From: Acinetobacter baylyi DSM 14961 = CIP 107474
GTDB taxonomy: Bacteria; Pseudomonadota; Gammaproteobacteria; Pseudomonadales; Moraxellaceae
Direction: 5' to 3'
Length of the DNA stretch: 64,000 nucleotides
Assembly (NCBI RefSeq): GCF_000368685.1
Contig: NZ_KB849626.1
Coordinates: 418,476-482,475, forward strand
A program made the translations under genes and the position numbers. How positions within the stretch are numbered: position 1 is the first letter of the stretch; each line of letters starts with the position of its first letter. The notes under the pieces are model-generated. The model was not told the DNA's origin. It did no database searches and worked only from the letters and a program-made list of their open reading frames with translations. Shown piece by piece: positions 26,877 to 36,758 of the stretch.

Positions 26877-27962
26877 ATGTCGAATTTGCTAAAACTCGGT
26901 CGAGGATTGACCGTTGCTGTGATTACAACATCTGTATTATCCGGATGTTCATATGTGATTAAATCCGGTGCCAATATCGCGTTAAACTTTGGTGAAAATC
27001 ATATCGTCCCTCCGATCCTGAAAATGGATGATGTCGATATGATTTGTAATTCTGGAAGTAGCTTGACGCCTGTGGTGATGTCAACTAAAGATATGGGTGC
27101 TGATCCGACACGCATGGCTGTTTTGCTTTACGCTGCTTCAGGGATGTGTGCTGAAAATCAGGCCTTAGAACAAGAGTTGCGTTACCTGCGTGCCTCTAAA
27201 GCAGGTCAGGTTTCGGAAGCACAAGATGCCCGAATCGAGCAAAAACGTTGGGCGGCTGTTGCAGCTGAGCGTCAATACTCAGGTTATCAACTTTTTGCCA
27301 AACGTTGGGAAACCAAATACAAATACCACTTGGGGGATTCTTGTCCAACCATGCGTAATGATCTGGACCAGACCATCTATATGTTAGGTTTGATCAGCGG
27401 TTTACAGGCCGTGACGAACGATATTAATTCTGGTGGTGCAGTCAACGTACCCAAAGATATCGCAGGTATTGTGGAACGCAGTATGACGTGTCTGGATAAC
27501 AATAAATACTGGGGCGTACCCAATGCGACTCGTGCTGTGATCTGGACTCTTCTGCCTGGTGCAGGGGATGGCAAGCCAGATCCTTATGTCACCTTGAAAC
27601 AATCTGTACAAATTGGTGAACAAAAGGGTGTGCGTCTCTCACATGCACTTTATGCGGTTGCTGCTCAGGCAAGTGGCGATGATTCAAAAATTCGAGATGC
27701 CCTAAAAACCTACGATGCGTCGCGTGCAGATGACAAACCTGTAAATCCAGACTTCAAGCTATTGGATGCTATGGCTGGTGTCATGATTCAAGGTATCTCT
27801 GATCGCTATTGGACTGAACATACTGGTATTCGTACAGAGGATGGTGGTATGAGCACGTTCTGGGATGAGCAGAATAAATCATCAGAACTTGAGGATTTAT
27901 TTAATTCTGATGGTGGGGCTGCCAGTGAACCCGCTGCATCAGACAAGACAGCTGCAAAATAA
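26877..27962 (+). CDS. TRAP-transporter-associated TAtT-type lipoprotein
   Basis: 361 residues. A signal sequence ends in the lipobox LSGC, so Cys24 should be lipidated. The rest is mostly helical and resembles the TAtT (TRAP transporter-associated) family, whose trimeric helical-repeat proteins sit in the periplasm next to TRAP permeases. The permease gene two positions downstream supports this. The C-terminus is low-complexity (GGAASEPAASDKTAAK). The role of TAtT proteins (binding or docking the substrate-binding protein) is still open. Confidence 0.75.
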   Translation: MSNLLKLGRGLTVAVITTSVLSGCSYVIKSGANIALNFGENHIVPPILKMDDVDMICNSGSSLTPVVMSTKDMGADPTRMAVLLYAASGMCAENQALEQELRYLRASKAGQVSEAQDARIEQKRWAAVAAERQYSGYQLFAKRWETKYKYHLGDSCPTMRNDLDQTIYMLGLISGLQAVTNDINSGGAVNVPKDIAGIVERSMTCLDNNKYWGVPNATRAVIWTLLPGAGDGKPDPYVTLKQSVQIGEQKGVRLSHALYAVAAQASGDDSKIRDALKTYDASRADDKPVNPDFKLLDAMAGVMIQGISDRYWTEHTGIRTEDGGMSTFWDEQNKSSELEDLFNSDGGAASEPAASDKTAAK

Positions 27963-28047
27963 AAAATAAAGTAGAACATAGTTTTACGCTCATAAAATCA
28001 TCATGATCGTAAGGCGGGGCACACGATGTAATAGGGAGATGAACTAA

Positions 28048-28629
28048 ATGAATAAAGATCATTTTCTCATTTCGAGAATTATTTTTATTGCATGGTGTGC
28101 CTCGATTTCTGCATGTATGCAAGTCTTCTCTGATCGCTTTATCTATTGGCGAGAAGATTTACCACAACAGTTCTGGCGGTTTTGGACAGCGCATTGGGTG
28201 CATGTGGGATGGATGCATTTTGTATTAAATATGCTGGCATTTGCTTGTTTGCCATTTATTTTTCCACAGAGCAAAAATTGGCAATTGCTAATTTTAATCT
28301 TATGTATTTCTCCGATCATTAGCCTGGGTTTCTATTGGTTTATGCCATATATCAGTGCATATGCAGGTTTTTCTGGTGTGTTGCATGGTCTATATGTTGC
28401 TGTTGCTTTAGTTTCTCTTAAATATAAAAAAGAAAGAAACTTTGCAGGTTTGGTACTAGGTTTGGTCATCGCCAAGATCGTTTGGGAAAATACATTTGGA
28501 AATACAGGCACAGCTCAATTGATAGGAAGTCCTGTATTGATAGAGTCACATTTGCTCGGGGCTTTGAGTGGTGCTTTGGCGGGATCTGTCTATTTATGCT
28601 GGATTAAACTCAAAGTGAGAGTAAGTTGA
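28048..28629 (+). CDS. rrtA: Rhomboid intramembrane serine protease, rhombosortase type
   Basis: 193 residues with about six transmembrane helices. Nucleophile Ser109 lies in GFSGVLHG and the partner His168 in SHLLGALSG. The SGxLHG pattern and short length fit the rhombosortase (RrtA) branch, which cleaves GlyGly-CTERM tails of surface proteins in other gammaproteobacteria. No GlyGly-CTERM protein is encoded in this window, so substrates would be elsewhere. GGAGA precedes the ATG. The gene lies between the TAtT and TRAP permease genes. Confidence 0.8.
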   Translation: MNKDHFLISRIIFIAWCASISACMQVFSDRFIYWREDLPQQFWRFWTAHWVHVGWMHFVLNMLAFACLPFIFPQSKNWQLLILILCISPIISLGFYWFMPYISAYAGFSGVLHGLYVAVALVSLKYKKERNFAGLVLGLVIAKIVWENTFGNTGTAQLIGSPVLIESHLLGALSGALAGSVYLCWIKLKVRVS

Positions 28630-28788
28630 CAAAATAAACCTAGAAAAAAATGATTCAAGTCATTCTTTCACTATGTCGTTTATTGCAAAGATACATCAAT
28701 AAAAGAATGGCTGAAAGGTATCAACCGATTGCCAAGGACATCATATTTATTGATAGATAAATGTGAAAATCAAAAAAGTGGAACAGAT

Positions 28789-30987
28789 ATGCAAGAAAAT
28801 CAAGAACAAAGATCTGGCCTAGGGTTTCTAGGTTATATCTGGAATGAATGGATTTCGACATTTGCCATCCTGATTTTACTGTTACTGACGTTAATTGTTG
28901 GTACAGGTGAAATGATTCATGGGCAGTTGCTGCGAATGGGTGAGCAACTCTATGGTGATCAGACCACAGGAATGCAATATTCCTTCCTGCGCGCAGAACC
29001 ACAAAAACCAACCTGCGAACGCCATCCCAATATTGATGCCCAAGTACAGCAACAAATGAAGGCAAACAAAAATGATGAGTTTGCTGATTTCTTTGGTGCA
29101 GCATCTGAACAGGATGTTCGCGCTTCTCTGATGGCGGCACAACAACTGTGTGAAGAAAAATATCAGTTTTATGATAAAGCGATTGCGCATCTGGATAAAC
29201 ATCCAACACTACGGGCTTATCGCACATTAGAAACTGGTTTTTTTGCAATTTTTAAATTCGGAAGTGAAAACCGAACGATTTTCCTGCTGATCATGGTGTT
29301 TTTTGCTGCGATTACAGCAAGCCTAAAAATTCATCATATTGGGTTGCGTAGCCCAAAAACCAAAATTGATTTTATTGTTTATTCTGTTGCGATGATCATT
29401 GGTAATGGCCTGTTGACGATGTCAACCATCAGCCAGTATCGTTCATTAATTCATTCTGGCGTTACAGCAACGACAGAAACCTTGGTGATCTCTTGGCTTT
29501 GGATTACTCTATTTGCAGCTTTAACGCTGATTAGCGTATTTCAGTTGTTTAGAATTCCTAAGACTGCACAGCCAGGAGGCAATTTCGGTCTGGCCTTACT
29601 TAGTGTGCCGCTCTACGCTTTCATGTCGATTTTGACAGGTCTGGCTTTTACCTTCTTTATGGATTATCCAATGGGTCAGGGGATCTATCTGGGTATTCTT
29701 GTGGAGTTCTCAGGTATTTTCCTGAACTTGGCGTTGTTTATCTGGGCAGGGATGTTGCTGACCCAAACCCGTGTAATGGATCTGTTCTTGGATATTTTAC
29801 GTCCATGGAATCTGGCACCAGAAACACTAACATGGTTAATCTTATTGGCGGCTGCAATTCCAACTGCATATACTGGCGCTTCAGGAATTTTCGTGATCGC
29901 GGCGGGTGCGATTATTTATAAAGAGGTCTGGAATTCTGGCGCACGTCGTCAGTATGCATTGGCGGTTTCGGCAATGTCAGGTTCTTTAGGTGTCGTGATT
30001 CGTCCATGTCTATTGGTGGTATTGATTGCCATGCTTGATAGCCGTCATGTCACTTCTGATGAGTTATTCGATCATGGTTTTTATGTTTTCTGGCTAACGG
30101 CATTTATTTTCTTGGGGGTTTCGTTACTTCTGGCAGAGACTAAATTCCGTGTGAATTCGCCACGGATTGCTGTGCCAAAGATGCTACGTGCCTGTGTGCC
30201 AGTGATTCCTTACGTGTTGATCACAGTTGTGGTACTGGTATTCTACAAATATGCACTAGATACTGGCATGAATGAATTCACCGCGCCCATGATTCTACCA
30301 CTGATTCTGATTGCGATTATTTTCTATGACAAACTTGGAAAACAGCCTAAATCGACTCCAGTCATGGCTGAGCATGAATCCTTGATCAAGGAGCATGAAC
30401 AGAATTCTCCATTTTTACGTGAACATGGTGCACAAAGTACGCAATATCGTCGTGGTTTTGCCAAGTCAATGCATTTTGCTACCGCAGAAACAGTGGGACA
30501 TATTGGGGCATTAATTATTTTAATGGCTTTATCTGCCAGTGTCGGTGGCCTAATTGAACGCACAGAAATCGTTGAATATTTACCAACTCACTTGGGCAGT
30601 ATTACAATTTCATTGTTCTTTATTGCGATGTTGCTTGCGCTGATTGGAATGTGTACTGACCCATTTGGGGCAGTGATTTTGGTGGCAGCAACGATTGCAC
30701 CTGTTGCCTACGAAAATGGAATCCATCCGATTCATTTCTGGATGATTGTGTTGGTTGCCTTTGAGCTGGGCTATGTGACGCCGCCAGTTGCATTGAACCA
30801 TTTGCTGACCAGGCTATCAGTCGGAGATGAAGAGGTTTCTGCTGCCGATCAGGAGGCCAAAGAAAAGTACACCAGTTTTTATTACCGTTATGAACGCTGG
30901 TTGTTACCGATTATGGTGTTATTCCCAGCCTTGATGATTGTGACCTTTGCACCGTACATCTTTAAAATGTTCGGTTGGTATTCATAG
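28789..30987 (+). CDS. TRAP transporter permease, DctQ-DctM fusion
   Basis: 732 residues from the ATG at 28789 (GTGGA 7 nt upstream); a TTG start at 28729 is unlikely. The N-terminal ~330 residues contain several helices and a periplasmic stretch (about residues 40-145), consistent with a fused small DctQ-like part. The rest is the large DctM subunit, with GVVIRPCLLVVLIAMLDS and CTDPFGAVILVAATIAP...LGYVTPPVALN. TRAP transporters use a sodium gradient to import carboxylates captured by a periplasmic binding protein. No DctP gene is visible nearby. The substrate is unknown. Confidence 0.85.
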   Translation: MQENQEQRSGLGFLGYIWNEWISTFAILILLLLTLIVGTGEMIHGQLLRMGEQLYGDQTTGMQYSFLRAEPQKPTCERHPNIDAQVQQQMKANKNDEFADFFGAASEQDVRASLMAAQQLCEEKYQFYDKAIAHLDKHPTLRAYRTLETGFFAIFKFGSENRTIFLLIMVFFAAITASLKIHHIGLRSPKTKIDFIVYSVAMIIGNGLLTMSTISQYRSLIHSGVTATTETLVISWLWITLFAALTLISVFQLFRIPKTAQPGGNFGLALLSVPLYAFMSILTGLAFTFFMDYPMGQGIYLGILVEFSGIFLNLALFIWAGMLLTQTRVMDLFLDILRPWNLAPETLTWLILLAAAIPTAYTGASGIFVIAAGAIIYKEVWNSGARRQYALAVSAMSGSLGVVIRPCLLVVLIAMLDSRHVTSDELFDHGFYVFWLTAFIFLGVSLLLAETKFRVNSPRIAVPKMLRACVPVIPYVLITVVVLVFYKYALDTGMNEFTAPMILPLILIAIIFYDKLGKQPKSTPVMAEHESLIKEHEQNSPFLREHGAQSTQYRRGFAKSMHFATAETVGHIGALIILMALSASVGGLIERTEIVEYLPTHLGSITISLFFIAMLLALIGMCTDPFGAVILVAATIAPVAYENGIHPIHFWMIVLVAFELGYVTPPVALNHLLTRLSVGDEEVSAADQEAKEKYTSFYYRYERWLLPIMVLFPALMIVTFAPYIFKMFGWYS

Positions 30988-31000
30988 CGATTACGATATA

Positions 31001-31027
31001 AAAAAAGCACCCAAAGGTGCTTTTTTT
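31001..31027. terminator. Bidirectional intrinsic terminator
   Basis: An 11-bp stem AAAAAAGCACC/GGTGCTTTTTT (31001-31011 with 31016-31026) with a 4-nt loop, between the convergent TRAP and yheV genes. Confidence 0.93.
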
Positions 31028-31031
31028 ATTT

Positions 31032-31241
31032 TTATGATTTAGATCGGGGTTTAAACTGGATGACACCCACTTCATCTGCTACCGTAGGTACATCTGGCGC
31101 TTCGATATGAGTCGGTCTGTTCTCTGTATAATCACACTCAATACATTCAATCCACTCGTGCTCAGCAGTCGTCAGCATAACTACCCGATCCATTGCACCA
31201 CATTTTGGACATTTCGCGCCTGCAATGAATCTGCGTTTCAT
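31032..31241 (-). CDS. YheV-family zinc-ribbon protein
   Basis: 69 residues from the ATG at 31239-31241, which has AAGGA 10 nt upstream and gives MKRRFIAGAKCPKCG, in register with E. coli YheV. A start at 31271 would add 10 residues but has no ribosome-binding site. Two cysteine pairs (CPKC and CIEC) form a zinc ribbon. The function is unknown. It follows prlC on the same strand and is probably co-transcribed. Confidence 0.82.
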   Translation of the reverse strand: MKRRFIAGAKCPKCGAMDRVVMLTTAEHEWIECIECDYTENRPTHIEAPDVPTVADEVGVIQFKPRSKS

Positions 31242-31276
31242 GGCTGTTTCATCCTTATTCATTAATGCCATTTAGT

Positions 31277-33328
31277 CTAAGCGTTTTGATGGTCATTCGT
31301 CCAACCCTGATGACGCAACAAGGCATCAATTTTGGGTTCGCGACCACGGAAGTTGACGAAGGCATCCAGTGCAGTATCTTTACCTCCTACGGCTAAAATT
31401 GCCTTGCGGAACTCAGCACCAGTTTGTGTATTAAAAATACCTTCTGCTTCAAAGCGATCAAAAGCATCACTTGCCAATACTTCTGCCCACTTGTAAGAGT
31501 AGTAACCTGCTGCATAGCCCCCTGCAAAAATATGGCTAAAACTATGTTGGAAACGGTTATATGTTGCGGTTGGCAATACTGCAAACTGTGTGCGGATATC
31601 ATTTAAAACATTCTGAATGCCACTACTGTTCAATGCTGGGTTTTTGGCGTGAATAGTGAGATCAAATAATGCAAATTCAATTTGACGTAAGGTTTGCATA
31701 CCAGACTGGAAAAAACGTGCATTAAGTAAAGCGTTAAGTAACTCTTCTGGTAGGTGTACATGCGTCTCGATATGTTCGCTTAAGAGGTCGAGACTGTCTT
31801 TATCCCATGTCCAGAACTCCATAAACTGACTTGGCAACTCGACGGCATCCCATGCCACGCCATGTGTTCCTGCAACTGAAATATTATCCACTTCGGTCAG
31901 CATATGATGTAAGCCATGACCAAATTCATGGAATAAAGTATTGACTTCATCATGTGTGAGCAAAGCAGGTTGTTGACCGACAGGCGGGGTAAAGTTACAT
32001 ACCATATAGCAAATTGGTTTTTGTAGGCCTTGTGCCGTTTGCATGCGTGAACGGAAACCGCTCATCCATGCTCCACCACGTTTTCCACTACGTGCATACA
32101 AATCAAAGTAGAATCCTGCAATGACTTTTCCTTGATCTTCAAGTTCATAATAATGAACATCAGGGTGCCAGAGCGGTGCTTCACGTTCTACAATCTGAAC
32201 ACCATATAAGCGATCAACGATCTGGAATAGACCCTGAATAATTTTAGGTGCAGGGAAGTAAGGTTTTAATGCTTCCTGTGACAGATTAAATTGTTGCTGT
32301 TTGAGCTTTTCTGAATAATAACCACTATCCCACGGTTGTAGTTGCTCAACACCATCTTGTTGGGCAATCAATTTCAGTTCATTGATTTCCTTTAATGCTG
32401 GCGTACGTGCGTGTTCTGCCAGATCGACCAGAAAATCATGTACAGTTTGAACATCTGGAGCCATTTTACTGGCAAGAGAATATTCGGCAAAATTATCAAA
32501 TCCAAGGAGCTGAGCCATTTCTTGGCGCAGGCTTAGAATTTCTTCCATGATCGCCGTGTTGTCATATTCTTTGTGGTCAGACTCATCGGAAGCACGTGTG
32601 GTATATGCTTTATAGAGTGTCTCACGTAGCTCACGATTTTCTGCGTAGGTCATAATTGCCAGATAAGCAGGAATATCTAGTGTTGCAACGGGCTGATCCA
32701 GTTCACGTTGTTGACCATATTGTTTTAACAGTTCGATACTGCTCTGTGGCAAGCCTTTGAGTTGATCTTCACTTAATGGCTTGAAATAAGCTTGTGTGGC
32801 ATCGAGTACGTGATTAGAAAAGTCTGAAGACAACTGTGATAAACGCGCTGAAATTTCGGCATAACGTTTTTTTGCATCGCCTTCAAGTGCCACACCCGAA
32901 AGTTTAAAATCACGCAAAGCTAAACGAATGGCACTTTGTTGTGCAGCCGATAAGCTTGAAAATTCGGTACTATCATGAATTTGCTGATAAGTTTGATAAA
33001 GCGGGGTATGTTGCCCAAGTTGCGTATAGTAGGCGCTTAGGTGAGGTAATAACTCCTGATACACTTCACGTGTTTGGGGATTATTCATGACTGCATTTAA
33101 ATGTGAAAGTACCCCCCAAGATTCACTCATCTGGTTTTCAAGCGTATCAAGCTGTTCAATGGTTTTGCGCTGTGAAGCGAAATCTTGCGGAGCTTGTTCT
33201 AAGTGATTGAGAAATGCTTGACCTGCATGAATACTTTTCTCGATGTCCTGTTTAAGTTGATCAAGCTGAATCTGATCAAACTGTGGAACAGGTAAGGTTG
33301 CTTTTTCTAAGGTCATTGTGCTTGTCAT
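31277..33328 (-). CDS. prlC: Oligopeptidase A (M3 metallopeptidase)
   Basis: 683 residues of the thimet oligopeptidase-like M3 family. The zinc motif is FHEFGHGLHH in the C-terminal half, with a downstream Glu as third ligand. The enzyme degrades short peptides in the cytoplasm, including cleaved signal peptides. Starts at 33326-33328 (MTSTMTLEK) or five codons later (MTLEK) both lack a strong ribosome-binding site. yheV follows on the same strand. Confidence 0.95.
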   Translation of the reverse strand: MTSTMTLEKATLPVPQFDQIQLDQLKQDIEKSIHAGQAFLNHLEQAPQDFASQRKTIEQLDTLENQMSESWGVLSHLNAVMNNPQTREVYQELLPHLSAYYTQLGQHTPLYQTYQQIHDSTEFSSLSAAQQSAIRLALRDFKLSGVALEGDAKKRYAEISARLSQLSSDFSNHVLDATQAYFKPLSEDQLKGLPQSSIELLKQYGQQRELDQPVATLDIPAYLAIMTYAENRELRETLYKAYTTRASDESDHKEYDNTAIMEEILSLRQEMAQLLGFDNFAEYSLASKMAPDVQTVHDFLVDLAEHARTPALKEINELKLIAQQDGVEQLQPWDSGYYSEKLKQQQFNLSQEALKPYFPAPKIIQGLFQIVDRLYGVQIVEREAPLWHPDVHYYELEDQGKVIAGFYFDLYARSGKRGGAWMSGFRSRMQTAQGLQKPICYMVCNFTPPVGQQPALLTHDEVNTLFHEFGHGLHHMLTEVDNISVAGTHGVAWDAVELPSQFMEFWTWDKDSLDLLSEHIETHVHLPEELLNALLNARFFQSGMQTLRQIEFALFDLTIHAKNPALNSSGIQNVLNDIRTQFAVLPTATYNRFQHSFSHIFAGGYAAGYYSYKWAEVLASDAFDRFEAEGIFNTQTGAEFRKAILAVGGKDTALDAFVNFRGREPKIDALLRHQGWTNDHQNA

Positions 33329-33640
33329 CAAATTTTAAACTTATCATTAGATGTAAGGGTTCTGGATGTGGAAATCAAGCAATCCTGTTTTTCTTTTTTA
33401 AAATTTATAAGATTGTGGCTTTTAACAACGCAAGGTGGTTGATGTCTTGCTTTTAAATCAATCAATTTTTCTCTTGAGGTTAGGGTGTATTGATATTTGT
33501 TATCTAAATACTCATCTCTGAGTAAATCATTTTTACGACCAATAAGTTATAGATGATTTTTACCAGAATATAGATAAATGAAAATAGTAAGATTTTATTT
33601 AAAATTCATGTGATTATTATTTAGATATCAACATAACTTA
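33329..33640. other. AT-rich intergenic region without a recognisable gene
   Basis: About 310 bases between the prlC start and the rnr terminator. It must hold the prlC promoter, but no convincing -35/-10 pair, open frame or repeat stands out. Confidence 0.6.
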
Positions 33641-33673
33641 ATAAAAATGCCGTCTAATTCATGATTAAACGGC
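33641..33673 (-). terminator. Intrinsic terminator of rnr
   Basis: On the minus strand, GCCGTTTAAT and ATTAGACGGC (33664-33673 and 33649-33658) pair with one G-U, and ATTTTTA follows. It lies ~45 nt after the rnr stop. Confidence 0.8.
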
Positions 33674-33718
33674 AGTCATCTCTTTAAATTCAAATGCGTC
33701 TAAAGTGATTGAGTTGGA

Positions 33719-36172
33719 TCATTCACTTTTAGGTTTGGCATTTGATTTTTTCTTCTTAACTTTGACTTTTTTCTTCTCTTTTACGGGCTTACTGACCGAT
33801 GCAGGAGAAGATTTTTTTGCCGATTTTTTAGCATAAGAACTTGGCTTGCTCTTTGACTTTTCTTTTTTGCGTGTGTCACGTTCTTGCGTAGAGGTGGTTT
33901 CACTTGGCACATTAAAGACTTGCTCTGTTGCTTGAGTCTTAGAGCTACGCGGTGCTTTCTGGCGAATGACACGCCCCGCATGTGTAATCTGCTGCATCAG
34001 TTCGAAATCAATTTTACGCTCATCTAGATTAACAGCTGCAACCTTGATTTTAACTTCATCACCCAAGCCAAAAATCTGGCCACGATTCTGACCGACCAGG
34101 CTCTGACTGGCTTGGTCATAGAGGAAGAAATCATCACCTAACTGACTGACATGAATCATGCCATCTACATATAAATCTTTAAGCGTAACAAACAAGCCAA
34201 ATTCGGTAACAGCACTGATGATTCCAATAAACTCTTCGCCAAGATGCTGTTTCATATAATGGCATTTTAACCAAGTGGTCACACTACGTGATGCTTCATC
34301 GGCACGACGTTCGGTACGGGAAAATTGTTCACCTGCATCATCTAGTGCTGCACCAGAAAGTGGATATGGTTTTTGTTGAAGATGAGCTTTGATTGCACGA
34401 TGTAGTAACAAATCTGGATAACGGCGGATTGGTGAGGTGAAGTGGGTATAAGCCTCGTATGCTAAACCATAATGTCCTGCATTTTTGGCGCCGTAGTAAG
34501 CTTGCATCATTGAGCGCAATAACACTGCATGGATACTTGGTGCATCAATACGGTCTTTGGTCGCTTCAATCACGCGCTGATAATCTGCCTGAGTCGGCTG
34601 ATCTGGGAAAGGTAAACCCAGTAGTTTGACAAAGTCCTTCACTTTTTGAATCCGTGAAAACTCTGGTGCTTCATGCACGCGATACAGCATTGGAATATCA
34701 TGCTGGAGGGAAAATTCTGCCGCTGCAACATTGGCAAGCAGCATGCATTCTTCAATCAGTTTATGCGCTTCATTACGCGTACGTGGCAGAATTTCCTTGA
34801 TACCACCTAATTCATCAAACGTCATATAGGTTTCGATGGTTTCGAACTCCATCGCATGACGTTTGGCACGTAAACCTTTGAGTGTTTGATAGAGTTGGAA
34901 TAGCGTATTTAAAGACTTTTGAATATTTTTATCATCTGGAATGGCATCTGTTTGTCCATCAAAATAGTTACCGACCTGTGTATAGGTCAGGCGTGCTTTT
35001 GAATGCATCACAGAAGGGTAGAACTCGTAGCTCATAACCCGTCCAGCACGTGACAGCTTGAGATCACACACCATACATAAGCGATCAACATGCGGATTTA
35101 AAGAACATAAGCCATTGGATAATGCTTCTGGTAGCATAGGCAAGACAAAATGCGGGAAATAAACGGATGTACCGCGTTCTTGGGCCTCATCATCCAAAGG
35201 CTTACCAAGACGTACATAATGACTGACATCTGCAATTGCAACCACAACACGATAACCGCCACCTGAACGTTTTTCGGCATAAACAGCATCATCAAAGTCA
35301 CGTGCATCTTCACCATCAATGGTGACCAAAGGCAAATCACGTAAGTCGATACGTCCTTCAATATCCTTTTTCGATGGTTCTTTAAAGCTTTCGGCATCTT
35401 TCACCACTTCTTCTGGAAATTCATAAGGTAAGCCAAATTCCAGAATGGTTTGTGGAATAATAATTTCCGTATCGGCTTTATCAGACATCGACTGAATAAT
35501 ATGACCTGTCGAGAATTCTTCACGTGTTGGATAATCATCAATCGCAACACGTAAATTCTCACCTACCTTGGCCTGAGCATGTTCAATAAGTTCTTTTTCA
35601 AGAGGAATGGGCTGATGTGCATTGGGCGCGCTTGGCTGCAAGAAATATTCACCTTCGTGCACAGCCAGTTTACCAATCAACTGCTTAACGCGGTGTTGCG
35701 TTACTTCTGTAATAAAGCCCCAAGCTTTACCTTTACGATCGACTGAGGTTTGACGAACTTTAACACGATCACCATTAAAGACTAGGCGTAATTCACGTTC
35801 TGGCAGGAGCAAATCATTTTGCCCATCAATATGTGCAGAACCGAAACCTTTATTATTGATATATACCGTTGCATCAAATGTAGGTTGTTCACCAATCGGC
35901 TGAAATTTAAAACCATCTTTAGACAGTTGCCCATCGCGTACCATGGCAATCAGGCGATGGCTTAAAGCATCTATACTTTTTTGATCATGAATATCAAAGT
36001 GATCGACCAGCTCGGCATGCGACTGTGGCAGATCAAGTTGTTCTAATGTAGTAAGAATAAGAGTTCGGCTAGGAATAGGATTATCGTAACGTTCAGCTTC
36101 CGCTTTTGCTTCAGGATCGATCCAGTTTTTCATAATTTCATTTGGCTTCATAATAGAAGATAAGTTTAGCAT
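33719..36172 (-). CDS. rnr: Ribonuclease R
   Basis: 817 residues as given; the ATG 13 codons further in (36133, MKNWIDPEAKAE) aligns best with E. coli RNase R and may be the true start, neither having a clear ribosome-binding site. Order: N-terminal helix-turn-helix-like region, cold-shock domains, the RNB catalytic core (GEDARDFDDAV with its metal-binding aspartates, ~residue 290), an S1 domain (~650-735) and a very basic Lys/Ser tail. It is a processive 3'-5' exoribonuclease that degrades structured RNA and helps rRNA quality control and trans-translation. Confidence 0.96.
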   Translation of the reverse strand: MLNLSSIMKPNEIMKNWIDPEAKAEAERYDNPIPSRTLILTTLEQLDLPQSHAELVDHFDIHDQKSIDALSHRLIAMVRDGQLSKDGFKFQPIGEQPTFDATVYINNKGFGSAHIDGQNDLLLPERELRLVFNGDRVKVRQTSVDRKGKAWGFITEVTQHRVKQLIGKLAVHEGEYFLQPSAPNAHQPIPLEKELIEHAQAKVGENLRVAIDDYPTREEFSTGHIIQSMSDKADTEIIIPQTILEFGLPYEFPEEVVKDAESFKEPSKKDIEGRIDLRDLPLVTIDGEDARDFDDAVYAEKRSGGGYRVVVAIADVSHYVRLGKPLDDEAQERGTSVYFPHFVLPMLPEALSNGLCSLNPHVDRLCMVCDLKLSRAGRVMSYEFYPSVMHSKARLTYTQVGNYFDGQTDAIPDDKNIQKSLNTLFQLYQTLKGLRAKRHAMEFETIETYMTFDELGGIKEILPRTRNEAHKLIEECMLLANVAAAEFSLQHDIPMLYRVHEAPEFSRIQKVKDFVKLLGLPFPDQPTQADYQRVIEATKDRIDAPSIHAVLLRSMMQAYYGAKNAGHYGLAYEAYTHFTSPIRRYPDLLLHRAIKAHLQQKPYPLSGAALDDAGEQFSRTERRADEASRSVTTWLKCHYMKQHLGEEFIGIISAVTEFGLFVTLKDLYVDGMIHVSQLGDDFFLYDQASQSLVGQNRGQIFGLGDEVKIKVAAVNLDERKIDFELMQQITHAGRVIRQKAPRSSKTQATEQVFNVPSETTSTQERDTRKKEKSKSKPSSYAKKSAKKSSPASVSKPVKEKKKVKVKKKKSNAKPKSE

Positions 36173-36357
36173 ACGTCATACAATCACAGACTGCACGTGA
36201 TGGATTGCAAGATTGTGTTATGCCTGTTCGAACCGAAAATCTCGGAACATTGGACTATATTATCAACTCATAACCAGAAAAAACTTTGAAATATACGTGA
36301 ATTTGTTTAAAAAATAGATGATTGGATAAAAAACTCGGAAATTTTAGAGGTCATGAC

Positions 36358-36386
36358 TTGCAGTGAATAGTTTTAGTTTGTATTAT
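36358..36386 (+). promoter_or_regulatory. Promoter of the tRNA-Ser/tRNA-Arg unit
   Basis: TTGCAG (36358-36363), 17 nt, TATTAT (36381-36386). The predicted start at ~36393 is 7 nt before the tRNA-Ser. Confidence 0.7.
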
Positions 36387-36399
36387 GGCGGCTCGTTAC

Positions 36400-36489
36400 G
36401 GTGAGATGGGTGAGTGGCTTAAACCACATCCCTGCTAAGGATGCGTACGGGTAACTGTACCGAGGGTTCGAATCCCTCTCTCACCGCCA
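36400..36489 (+). tRNA. tRNA-Ser (anticodon GCU)
   Basis: 90 nt with the 7-bp acceptor stem GGTGAGA/TCTCACC, anticodon loop CTGCTAA (GCT), the long variable arm of serine tRNAs, the T-loop GGTTCGAATCC and an encoded CCA end. It reads AGC and AGU codons. tRNA-Arg follows 11 nt downstream. Confidence 0.97.
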
Positions 36490-36500
36490 CTTTACTTAAT

Positions 36501-36577
36501 GCGCTCATAGCTCAGCTGGATAGAGCACTTGGCTACGAACTAAGGGGTCGGGAGTTCGAATCTCTCTGAGCGCACCA
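36501..36577 (+). tRNA. tRNA-Arg (anticodon ACG), copy 1
   Basis: 77 nt with acceptor stem GCGCTCA/TGAGCGC, anticodon loop CTACGAA (ACG, expected to be edited to ICG by TadA), the T-loop AGTTCGAATCT and encoded CCA. It is identical over its full length to the copy at 40520-40596. Confidence 0.97.
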
Positions 36578-36588
36578 ACTTGAACATT

Positions 36589-36612
36589 AAACCGCTTAAT
36601 AGCGGTTTTTTT
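36589..36612 (+). terminator. Intrinsic terminator of the tRNA unit
   Basis: AAACCGCT/AGCGGTTT (36589-36596 with 36601-36608), a 4-nt loop, then T residues. Confidence 0.9.
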
Positions 36613-36711
36613 GTGCTTGTTATTTGGGTAAATAATGGGCTTTGACGTGATGGGTTTGTTCTAAATAAACATTTTAGTCTGTATCTGGATTTTAAAAAAA
36701 TTAAGCATATA

Positions 36712-36743
36712 AAACGCCGTCTACATTCATATAGACGGCGTTT
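36712..36743 (-). terminator. Probable terminator of the repeat-protein gene
   Basis: A perfect 12-bp stem AAACGCCGTCTA/TAGACGGCGTTT (36712-36723 with 36732-36743), 16 nt after the stop of the minus-strand gene. The T-run on that side is interrupted, so efficiency is uncertain. Confidence 0.6.
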
Positions 36744-36758
36744 GTGTTTAGGGTGAGT

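Noticed and set aside
28048..28629. Rhomboid as part of a complete surface-anchoring system in this window
   Set aside because: No protein in the window ends in a GlyGly-CTERM-type tail, so a local substrate is not supported.
36172..36400. Mobile element or integrase next to the tRNA genes
   Set aside because: No integrase, transposase or terminal inverted repeat was seen; the tRNA duplication is the only sign of rearrangement.
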